From Candidatus Komeilibacteria bacterium RIFCSPLOWO2_01_FULL_45_10 (GTDB taxonomy: Bacteria; Patescibacteriota; Patescibacteriia; UBA1558; UBA10009): 7,944 bases of DNA. Below are positions 1 through 5,361 of this stretch, piece by piece. The notes under the pieces were generated by a model. That model did not search any database, was not told the origin of the DNA, and was given only the letters and a program-made list of their open reading frames with translations. A program made the translations under genes and the position numbers. How positions within the stretch are numbered: position 1 is the stretch's first letter; each line of letters starts with the position of its first letter. The stretch lies in the NCBI GenBank assembly GCA_001818835.1, contig MHKL01000015.1:3829-11772 (forward strand). The letters are read 5' to 3'.

Positions 1-495
1 GGATTTGGAGCCGAAAATGGCAAACCACGGCGTCCAGGCATGGGCCGGAACAGTAAGATGATTTTCATCAATCGCCAAACAAATTTTCAAAAGTTCTTTG
101 GCCGACATGCCAATAATGGGCCGGCCGTCAGAGCCCAGCTTGCAACCGCGCTTGGTTAATGCCTCATTTAACTTTCTCACAAATTCCAGATTTGGCGCCC
201 AAACGCAGATGTGCAACCGCCTGACTTTGCCCCCCTGATTGTAAATGCAGGAGATTTCGTTGGTCAGCATAAACAAGGTTCCTGACTCGGAACTTTTAAG
301 ACGATACAGGCCCGGGTAAGCTTCTTCCAGCTTGGCGGCTATTTCCTTAAAGTGGGCCGGGTGGGAAAAATCGCCGGTACCGACAATATTGATGCCCTTG
401 ATTTTCGCCCACTTATCCATGTTCTCCAAAGTCAGTTTGGGCGAACAGGCACGGGCGTATTTGGAATGGGGATGAAGGTCGCAAATATACTGCAT
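1..495 (-). CDS. Endonuclease Q-type PHP-domain protein, N-terminal part
   Basis: This is the first 165 codons of a gene that leaves the window at its left edge, so no stop is visible. The ATG at 495-493 is the only usual start: an in-frame TAA TAA lies ten codons upstream. The protein opens with a PHP metal-site motif (DLHPHS, residues 6-11), then GTGDFSHP (39-46), EISCIY (80-85), GGKVRRLH (88-95), SDGRPI (122-127) and PAHAWTPWF (150-158). His8, His10, Asp42, His45, Glu80, His95 and His152 are likely metal ligands. This motif order matches the COG1379/EndoQ family, often labelled UvrD-like helicase although the visible part is a PHP nuclease domain. Characterised EndoQ cuts DNA 5' of deaminated bases such as uracil and hypoxanthine. 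Its usual C-terminal zinc region lies outside the window. No Shine-Dalgarno site precedes the ATG. It is separated from the upstream operon by a terminator and repeats, so it probably has its own promoter. Family is fairly sure; exact activity is inferred. Confidence 0.85.
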   Translation of the reverse strand, partial: MQYICDLHPHSKYARACSPKLTLENMDKWAKIKGINIVGTGDFSHPAHFKEIAAKLEEAYPGLYRLKSSESGTLFMLTNEISCIYNQGGKVRRLHICVWAPNLEFVRKLNEALTKRGCKLGSDGRPIIGMSAKELLKICLAIDENHLTVPAHAWTPWFAIFGSKS

Positions 496-505
496 AAGTA
501 ATTGT

Positions 506-574
506 ATCCAGCACCACTTTTATTAAACAAATGAAATAATAATTAATCATTAGATGACAAAAGTGGTGCTGGAT
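506..574. repeat. Inverted-repeat unit 1, perfect 16-bp arms
   Basis: The arms at 506-521 (ATCCAGCACCACTTTT) and 559-574 (AAAAGTGGTGCTGGAT) are perfect reverse complements around a 37-base AT-rich loop. Inside the loop a short secondary pairing is possible (AATGA at 530-534 with TCATT at 547-551). The unit ends ten bases before the ATG of the EndoQ-type gene, so it would fold in that gene's 5' leader if transcription starts upstream of 574. The same arms, slightly changed, recur in the unit at 601-705. No clear target-site duplication is seen; a GT flanks both ends (504-505 and 575-576), which is too short to mean much. It could be a small non-autonomous mobile element or a regulatory hairpin. 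Confidence 0.85.
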
Positions 575-643
575 GTAGTTTAAACGATTTTGGGAAATAA
601 ATCCCGCACTACTTTTGTTGTTCAACGATTATTAACTACTCCA

Positions 644-659
644 TAGTTATCGATAACTA
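644..659. repeat. Perfect 16-bp palindrome TAGTTATCGATAACTA
   Basis: The sequence reads identically on both strands. It lies near the centre of the 105-base inverted-repeat unit and begins about six bases downstream of a TATAAT box read on the minus strand, which would place it at the transcription start. It may be the hairpin tip of the element, or a dimeric-repressor operator. The sequence alone does not decide between these. Confidence 0.6.
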
Positions 660-664
660 ACACA

Positions 665-691
665 ATTATATAGTAAAATATCGTTTAACAA
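665..691 (-). promoter_or_regulatory. Candidate promoter for the EndoQ-type gene
   Basis: Read on the minus strand, a consensus TATAAT lies at 670-665. The best -35 match is TTGTTA at 691-686 with a short 15-base spacer; the 17-base alternative is poor. It points towards the EndoQ-type gene, would give a leader of about 160 bases, and lies inside the inverted-repeat unit. A second, weaker candidate is TTGTCA at 560-555 followed 16 bases later by TATTTC. In this AT-rich stretch a chance TATAAT is possible. Confidence 0.35.
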
Positions 692-705
692 AAGTGGTGC
701 GGGAT

Positions 706-734
706 AAAAAAAGGGTCGACTCGCTGTCAACCCT
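706..734 (-). terminator. Intrinsic terminator of the glmS-yvcK operon
   Basis: On the minus strand the RNA has a 9-bp stem, AGGGTTGAC (734-726) with GTCGACCCT (720-712), containing one U-G pair. The loop is five bases (725-721), and seven T residues run from 712 to 706. It begins ten bases after the stop codon of the last yvcK homologue (745-747). Stem, loop and U-tract all match a factor-independent terminator, and no similar structure is apparent in the short gaps between the upstream genes. Confidence 0.9.
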
Positions 735-744
735 CATTGAAAAG

Positions 745-1767
745 TTAGCGGTAAAAACCGGTAAAAATGCCAAAGAGAATGATGGCCAACTTTTCGGAGT
801 GAATCAGGAGGTGTTTGGTTTTGTCAACCGGTCCTGACCGTTCGCGGGCTTTGGTGTCCGCCAAAATCTCGGCTAAGTCGGGAATCAGGTCTTCCCTAAT
901 GACTGTTCCAACCAGCGAAGAAATGTCGCCCTCTTCAATGGGATGGGGTCGATAACCGCTGTCATGGGTGTAAAACTCCAACACCTCCGGAGGCACTGAC
1001 CTATTGTTGACCACGGCAATATCTATTGGCCGGCCGGCATAACGATTAATCTCCTCCAGATGGCGCCGGGCATCCCAGTTGGTGGTTTGCCCCTTTTGAG
1101 AAAGGAGATTAACCGGACAAATCAAAGGAGCTTTGCTTTTGGCAATGGCTTCTTTTATCCCCCCGCTTAAAAGAACGGCCACTAAACTGGTCCGCAAGGA
1201 ACCCGGGCCAATGACCAAAAAATCGGCTGTCTCGATTTCTTCCAGAACCTTGGCAGGAGCTTTAACGGCTGGTTGTAAAAACAGCTCCTTCATGCCGTCG
1301 GGGTCGTTTCGCTTGATAATGGCAAACTCTCCCACGGTATCGGTGCCGTCTTGATAGCGGGCGCCAATATCCGCATTTTCTTCTGCTGCCGGCAAAACCA
1401 AATGCTCCGGACGAATCGCCAACACCTCTCTTGAAGCCTCGATGGCTTTGATCAAAGAGCCACGGGAACGCTGGAAGAAAGCCAGAATGTTATTGCCGTG
1501 GCAACAACCTAATTCTGTCCGAAGATTCCACATTTCGGCTTCTCTCTTATCACCAGCCAAAGCCGTCATCACTTGGCGCAAATCGCCCAAAGCCGGCAAA
1601 GGATAGCCGATTCCTCCGAACGCCTCTCTCTGTTTGCCGGAGTAGCCGCCATTATCGGTAGTGCAAACTACCGCGGTAATGGCTAATGGCTTGTCCTGTA
1701 AACCGCTGAGAGTGTGGGCAGTACCGGTGCCACCGCCTAAAAAAACGACCTTCTTGTGTTGATCCAC
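745..1767 (-). CDS. YvcK/GlmR-family UDP-sugar-binding protein, copy B
   Basis: A 340-residue protein of the YvcK/CofD-like fold, about the usual length. Family landmarks are GGGTG (11-15), TDNGGYSG (37-44), GDLR (61-64), HGNN (90-93), VLPA (124-127) and GPGS (187-190). After these, NLLSQKGQT (220-228) replaces the usual NxMTQxGETDG signature, so this copy is the more divergent of the two. Characterised YvcK (GlmR in Bacillus subtilis) binds UDP-GlcNAc, is needed for growth on gluconeogenic carbon, and stimulates GlmS; CofD relatives instead make an F420 precursor. It starts with GTG preceded by AAGGAG six bases away, the clearest ribosome binding site in the window. A 75-base gap with promoter-like elements separates it from copy A, and the operon terminator follows. 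Binding function is inferred; catalytic activity is not claimed. Confidence 0.85.
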   Translation of the reverse strand: MDQHKKVVFLGGGTGTAHTLSGLQDKPLAITAVVCTTDNGGYSGKQREAFGGIGYPLPALGDLRQVMTALAGDKREAEMWNLRTELGCCHGNNILAFFQRSRGSLIKAIEASREVLAIRPEHLVLPAAEENADIGARYQDGTDTVGEFAIIKRNDPDGMKELFLQPAVKAPAKVLEEIETADFLVIGPGSLRTSLVAVLLSGGIKEAIAKSKAPLICPVNLLSQKGQTTNWDARRHLEEINRYAGRPIDIAVVNNRSVPPEVLEFYTHDSGYRPHPIEEGDISSLVGTVIREDLIPDLAEILADTKARERSGPVDKTKHLLIHSEKLAIILFGIFTGFYR

Positions 1768-1773
1768 TAATAT

Positions 1774-1779
1774 CTCCTT
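1774..1779 (-). promoter_or_regulatory. Strong Shine-Dalgarno site (AAGGAG) for YvcK copy B
   Basis: AAGGAG read on the minus strand lies six bases before the GTG start at 1767. It fixes that start. It also stands out because the other visible gene starts lack a well-placed Shine-Dalgarno sequence. Confidence 0.8.
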
Positions 1780-1810
1780 GAAAGTGAAAAGGACAATTAA
1801 CTTTCTTTAA

Positions 1811-1839
1811 AACTTAAATGAATTTTATAATTCTGTCAA
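1811..1839 (-). promoter_or_regulatory. Candidate internal promoter for YvcK copy B
   Basis: In the 75-base gap between the two yvcK homologues, the minus strand shows a perfect -35 TTGACA (1839-1834). A weak -10 TAAGTT (1816-1811) follows at the ideal 17-base spacing. A better -10-like TATAAA sits at 1829-1824 but is too close to that -35. Together with the strong ribosome site downstream, this suggests separate expression of copy B, possibly in addition to read-through from the operon. Confidence 0.4.
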
Positions 1840-1842
1840 GTA

Positions 1843-2859
1843 TCAAAACTCAATAATTTCTTTTATGACTTTAGCCATCTTTTCGCCATCATGAGTTAAA
1901 AGATGCGTCCATTTTTTAAACGAGCCAACTCGCTCTTTAACGGCTAAATTAATTTCTTCCTCTGACGGCAATAAATCGGTCTTAATGACTTTGATGTTAA
2001 GCGCCTCCAAGTCGCCATCCAAAACCGAGTGGGAATTAATCAGGCGGTAGTGCTTAAGCACCGGCTTGGGCGGAATTAGGTTATTAATAATTACATAACC
2101 CGGCTGGCGGCCAAGATAGCGGGCAACTTCCTTAACGTGGTCGGCGACGGTAAAGCCGTCGGTCTGGCCCGGCTGGGTCATTAAATTGCAGATATAAATA
2201 ATGGGGGCGGCTGACGATTGAATGGCTTCTTTAATGCCTGTCGGCAACAGGGCGGCAATGATGCCGGTCCGCAGCGAGCCCGGACCAATGATCAGCCAAT
2301 CAGCTTCCTGAACGGCCAAAACCACCCGGGGGCTGGCCTGGATTTTTTCCGGAAAAATCCTGGAGACCAGGGATTTTTCCCGGCGCGGCGCCAAAAACAA
2401 TTCCGCGATCGCGGCGGAACGATTAAGTTCAATAATCTCCCACTCACCCGATAGCGCCTCGCCAGTTTCAAAACGGGCAACGATATTGGCATCCGCTTCG
2501 GTTGACGGCAAAACTTCGCCCTTGCTATTAAGCAAACTGCCTAAAACCCCAAAAGCGTCAGCCAAACTGTATCCCTCCAGCAAAAGTTCGGTTAAAAACC
2601 AGTTGCCCGGATTAAAGCCGGTGGGCAAAACGTCAAAACGCTTAACCATTGCCAGATCAGCGGCTAAGGACAGCAAGCACTGGCGGCCGTCGCCAACCTG
2701 CGGCGTGTTAAAGAGGTTCCTTAACTTGCCGCTGTGGCCGCCGTTATCGGTCACGGAAACAATGGCCGAAAGCTTTAAAGGAAAATCTTTTAATCCCTTA
2801 AGCAGGGCGGCCTGGCCAGTGCCAGCGCCTAGGCAAACTATTTTAAACTGGTCAGTCAT
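1843..2859 (-). CDS. YvcK/GlmR-family UDP-sugar-binding protein, copy A
   Basis: A 338-residue YvcK/CofD-like protein. Motifs in order are GAGTG (11-15, nucleotide-binding loop), TDNGGHSG (37-44), GDGR (56-59), PGNW (84-87), VLPST (116-120), GPGSLRTGI (192-200) and MTQPGQTDGFTVADH (227-241). The last is the hallmark that separates YvcK from true CofD and is well kept here. Compared with Bacillus YvcK, the ADDGG motif has become TDNGG and the GHxxGN motif has become FNPGN. The expected role is a UDP-GlcNAc-responsive regulator of cell-wall precursor flux. It starts four bases after the stop of the IMPase-like gene, so the two are almost certainly cotranscribed. No Shine-Dalgarno site is visible. 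It ends in TGA, and read-through would add only five codons before TAA. Family membership is secure; ligand and partner are inferred. Confidence 0.88.
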   Translation of the reverse strand: MTDQFKIVCLGAGTGQAALLKGLKDFPLKLSAIVSVTDNGGHSGKLRNLFNTPQVGDGRQCLLSLAADLAMVKRFDVLPTGFNPGNWFLTELLLEGYSLADAFGVLGSLLNSKGEVLPSTEADANIVARFETGEALSGEWEIIELNRSAAIAELFLAPRREKSLVSRIFPEKIQASPRVVLAVQEADWLIIGPGSLRTGIIAALLPTGIKEAIQSSAAPIIYICNLMTQPGQTDGFTVADHVKEVARYLGRQPGYVIINNLIPPKPVLKHYRLINSHSVLDGDLEALNIKVIKTDLLPSEEEINLAVKERVGSFKKWTHLLTHDGEKMAKVIKEIIEF

Positions 2860-2863
2860 AAAA

Positions 2864-3652
2864 TTAATGATTATTCAAAATTTCCAGAATCTCTTTGGTT
2901 AACTGGCCGTTGGTGGCTAAAATTCTGATATTTTCTTTTTGCGGCGGTTCTAAATGAACAACTTCGCCGCCGGCTTCTTTAACCATTAAAAGAGAAGCGG
3001 CTTGATTATAAATAGTGCTAGTGCCGCTAAAATCAATATAAGCGTCAAAAGCCCCAATTGCCACCAAACACTGCCCTAAAGCGCCGATTCTGAAGGTTTC
3101 CACCTGTTTGGCCGCTCTTGCCAGCTCTTTGATCTTATCAAATTCGCTCCCAAAATGCTCATCTTTTTCTTCAGGCAGTTCCACAAAAAGATAGGCCTGA
3201 CTTAATTCTTTAACACTGGAAACATGAATGGGCAAGCCGTTCAAAGTCGCCCCTTGACCGGCCTCAGCTAAAAATATCTGCTTGGCCGGCTGAAAATTCA
3301 CCCCGCCCAACATTACTTGGCCATTAACTTGAAAAGTCAGGTTAATGGTGTAAATAGGAATATTTCTGGAAAAATGGCTCAGGCCGTCTACGGCCTTAAC
3401 AAGCCAAACCGGTTCTTTGGACGTTAATAATTCCGGCTGATGGTTGCGGGGGGTAGCGATTTGATGTTCGGGGAACTTATTTTTAATGCCCGTAACAATT
3501 ATTTCTTCGGCCTTTAAGGCAAAATTATCGGTAATGTAAGACGCTTCCTTGTCGTAAATATTCTTAAAGCTGTAAAACTTGTTTTCCAAATACAAACCCG
3601 CCTGACGGAGCAAACTCAGCATTAAACTTTTTACTTGTTCTAAGTCCTGCAT
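2864..3652 (-). CDS. Inositol monophosphatase-fold protein, probable pseudoenzyme
   Basis: A 262-residue protein with the full length and layout of the IMPase/SuhB family: an N-terminal helical part, FPEH (60-63), WLVKAVDGLSHF (83-94), AEAGQGATLNG (129-139), FRIGALG (187-193) and EAGG (226-229). The catalytic residues are mostly gone. The GEE metal motif reads TPR (67-69), DPxDGT reads KAVDGL (86-91), and WDxAA reads YNQAA (215-219). The early Asp of the TxxD motif aligns with Phe44. Of the acidic metal ligands only Asp89 remains. Active relatives hydrolyse inositol phosphates, fructose-1,6-bisphosphate or PAP using magnesium, and this protein is unlikely to do so. E. coli SuhB shows that the fold can have non-catalytic roles. 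The gene lies 12 bases after the GNAT gene and four before YvcK copy A. The frame is intact, so it is a maintained protein rather than a decayed gene. Its role is unknown. Confidence 0.85.
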   Translation of the reverse strand: MQDLEQVKSLMLSLLRQAGLYLENKFYSFKNIYDKEASYITDNFALKAEEIIVTGIKNKFPEHQIATPRNHQPELLTSKEPVWLVKAVDGLSHFSRNIPIYTINLTFQVNGQVMLGGVNFQPAKQIFLAEAGQGATLNGLPIHVSSVKELSQAYLFVELPEEKDEHFGSEFDKIKELARAAKQVETFRIGALGQCLVAIGAFDAYIDFSGTSTIYNQAASLLMVKEAGGEVVHLEPPQKENIRILATNGQLTKEILEILNNH

Positions 3653-3664
3653 AATTTTGACAAT

Positions 3665-4087
3665 TTAGTAATATTTTTTGACCAATAAGTCCTCTTCTTT
3701 TTTAACAAAACCCAGCTTTTCGTACAAACGCCTAGCTACCGGATTAGCCGTGGTTAATTTTACCTGCTTTAAATTTTTGGCCTCGGCTAATTTTAATAAT
3801 TCCGCCATTAACGCCTGGGCAATGCCTTGGCCGCGGTGTTTTTCAGCCACCACCACTTCCTCAACCCAACCAACTGCGCCTTTGGAAGGAATGGGATACC
3901 AGGCCAAGCCGGCAAAGCCGACAATGACGCCTTCAATTTCTGCCGCCAGATATTGAAAATTTTGCGGCGCGCTTAAAGCTTCCAGTCGTCTGGTCAGATT
4001 CTCCAGTTCAATAACATTTTGAGTGAGTTGTTTAATTAAAGGGGCAACTTGCGGCGCGTCTTCTTTTTTTAACTGGCGAATAAGCAT
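3665..4087 (-). CDS. GNAT-family N-acetyltransferase
   Basis: A compact 140-residue single-domain GNAT protein. Strand beta-4 and the acetyl-CoA pyrophosphate loop are seen as VEEVVVAEKHRGQGIA (75-90), with the R/QxxGxG/A signature at 85-90 (RGQGIA). The C-terminal NPVARRLYEKLGF (115-127) supplies the usual Asn, the likely general-acid Tyr122 and the closing GF. It transfers acetyl from acetyl-CoA to an amine; the substrate cannot be read from the sequence. It starts three bases after the kbl stop and 12 bases before the IMPase-like gene, so it belongs to the operon. The nearby glmS raises the possibility of a glucosamine-6-phosphate acetyltransferase of GNA1 type, which has similar size. A small-molecule, antibiotic or protein N-acetyltransferase is equally open. 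No Shine-Dalgarno site at a useful distance is visible. Confidence 0.85.
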   Translation of the reverse strand: MLIRQLKKEDAPQVAPLIKQLTQNVIELENLTRRLEALSAPQNFQYLAAEIEGVIVGFAGLAWYPIPSKGAVGWVEEVVVAEKHRGQGIAQALMAELLKLAEAKNLKQVKLTTANPVARRLYEKLGFVKKEEDLLVKKYY

Positions 4088-4090
4088 AAA

Positions 4091-5317
4091 TTATTTAATA
4101 ATCTTTAACTCCTGGCCGACGGCGGTCAAAATTTCTATGGCTTGGTCTAAATCTGTTCTTAAATGGGCGGCAGAGATCTGAATCCGCAGCCGCGCCTGCC
4201 CCTCCGGCACCACCGGAAACCACAGGCCGACCACGTACAAACCTCTCTTTAACAGTTCTTGGCTCATCTTCTGGGTAATGGCGGCATCATAGGTCATAAT
4301 GGGCACAATCGGATGATTCCCTTCAATAATTTTAAAACCGGCCGCTTTGATTTTCTCCCTAAAATAAAGGGTATTATCTTTTAACTTAATTAGCAAATCC
4401 GGCTGTTCTTTAAGCAGCTTAATGGCCGCAAGCGACCCCTGCACAATGGTCGTGGACAAAGAATTGGAAAAAGTATAGGGCCTGGCTTTTTGCCTTAAAA
4501 AATCAATCAACTCTTTTTTGCCGGCCAAAAAGCCGCCCCCGGCGCCGCCTAGGGCCTTGGAAAAAGTGCCGGAAAAAACGTCAATTTCACCCAAAACGCC
4601 CAGTTCTTCGGCGCTACCCCGGCCGGTTTTGCCGCAAACGCCCAAACCGTGCGAATCGTCAACAAACAGCAGGGCCTGAAACTTCTTGGATAACCCCGCT
4701 AGGCGAGGCAATTGGGCCAGCTCCCCTTCCATGCTAAAAACGCCGTCAGTGGCAATCACCTTAAACTGATACGGAGTGGTTGCATCTTCTGCCAGCATCT
4801 TTTCCAGTTCCACAGGGTTATTGTGCGGATAAATTCTTTTAACTAAATGGCTGCCCCTAACCAGCTTGAGCCCGTCAATGATGCTGGCATGATTAAGCTC
4901 GTCAGTATAAATGACGCTCGGCTTTTGCTCTTCGCCTCCCAGGGGAGTGAACAGAGCGGCAAAAAACGCTTCGTTGGCGGCAAAGCAGGAAGAGAATAAA
5001 ATGGCGTCCTCGATCTCTAAAAAATCCGCCGCCGCTTTTTCCAGCTCCTGATGTAAAACCGTAGTGCCGGAAATAAAGCGGACCGAGGACAAGCCAAAGC
5101 CAAAATGGTCAAGAGAGGATTTGGCCGCAGCCACGATTTGAGGATGGGCGGCCAGTCCCAAATAGTTGTTGGAAGCAAACATTAAAACTTCCCTGTCGCC
5201 GACTTTGACCCGCGGGCCTTGAGCCGAAGTTAAAGACAATTCATTCTTAAATCTTCCCGCTTTTTTTAATTGCTCAACTTCGCTGGTCAAAAAATCTAAT
5301 AACTCTTTCGTATACAT
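4091..5317 (-). CDS. kbl: 2-amino-3-ketobutyrate CoA ligase (glycine C-acetyltransferase)
   Basis: A 408-residue class-II (alpha-oxoamine synthase) PLP enzyme, close to the usual 398. Landmarks are FASNNYLGLA (47-56), SVRFISGT (78-85), LNHASIIDG (141-149), FVDDSHGLG (218-226) with the Asp pair and His223 around PLP, and TFSKALGG (251-258) with Lys254 as the Schiff-base lysine. Further on are RPYTFSNSL (279-287) and PVVPEGQARLRIQISAAH (368-385). The last two blocks match Kbl better than BioF, HemA or serine palmitoyltransferase. It joins 2-amino-3-ketobutyrate with CoA to give glycine and acetyl-CoA, taking the unstable product of threonine dehydrogenase. The tdh homologue lies 44 bases upstream and supports this assignment. 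An in-frame TAA four codons before the ATG fixes the start. An AGGAG lies about 30 bases upstream, too far to be its ribosome site. Confidence 0.92.
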   Translation of the reverse strand: MYTKELLDFLTSEVEQLKKAGRFKNELSLTSAQGPRVKVGDREVLMFASNNYLGLAAHPQIVAAAKSSLDHFGFGLSSVRFISGTTVLHQELEKAAADFLEIEDAILFSSCFAANEAFFAALFTPLGGEEQKPSVIYTDELNHASIIDGLKLVRGSHLVKRIYPHNNPVELEKMLAEDATTPYQFKVIATDGVFSMEGELAQLPRLAGLSKKFQALLFVDDSHGLGVCGKTGRGSAEELGVLGEIDVFSGTFSKALGGAGGGFLAGKKELIDFLRQKARPYTFSNSLSTTIVQGSLAAIKLLKEQPDLLIKLKDNTLYFREKIKAAGFKIIEGNHPIVPIMTYDAAITQKMSQELLKRGLYVVGLWFPVVPEGQARLRIQISAAHLRTDLDQAIEILTAVGQELKIIK

Positions 5318-5361
5318 AATGGTGATGATTTATAAATTGATAAGCATTCTCCTAACTTCCG

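Larger units (their letters stand above)
601..705. mobile_element. MITE-like inverted-repeat unit 2 (105 bp)
   Basis: The terminal arms at 601-618 and 688-705 pair over 18 bases with one mismatch (610 with 696). Similarity continues inward: 626-629 (CGAT) and 680-683 (ATCG) fall in matching places after a three-base offset, and a perfect palindrome lies almost at the midpoint. Much of the unit is therefore an imperfect palindrome. It encodes no protein and begins exactly at the end of the A/T tract of the operon terminator. Small size, terminal inverted repeats, no ORF and a related neighbour copy fit a miniature inverted-repeat transposable element. No transposase gene or convincing target duplication is visible, so the mobile assignment is inference; the inverted repeat itself is directly seen. 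Confidence 0.45.

Noticed and set aside
413..625. 70-codon minus-strand open frame across the repeat region
   Set aside because: It overlaps the start of the EndoQ-type gene in another frame and mostly translates the inverted repeats. The in-frame alternative has strong family motifs.
506..705. CRISPR array
   Set aside because: The four repeat copies alternate in orientation and have unequal AT-rich spacing. CRISPR repeats are direct, with regular unique spacers.
1843..1845. UGA recoded as glycine, as in some CPR lineages
   Set aside because: Here TGA ends copy A at the family's usual length, and no internal TGA is needed in any gene. The evidence is thin but favours the standard code.
745..2859. 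CofD (LPPG:FO transferase, coenzyme F420 synthesis)
   Set aside because: The proteins share the fold, but length, the MTQxGxTDG signature in copy A and the absence of other F420 genes nearby fit YvcK better.
2218..2902. Plus-strand open frames opposite the yvcK and IMPase-like genes
   Set aside because: These and similar plus-strand frames at 1133-1354, 3678-3956, 5450-6106, 6446-6679 and 7523-7741 are shadows of well-supported minus-strand genes and show no recognisable motifs.
2864..3652. Decaying pseudogene of an IMPase
   Set aside because: The frame is complete over full family length with fold motifs kept and no stops, so only the active site is lost.
5321..5361. Short leader ORF after AGGAGA between tdh and kbl
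   Set aside because: The AGGAG is one base from its ATG, too close for a ribosome site, and the peptide would be five residues.
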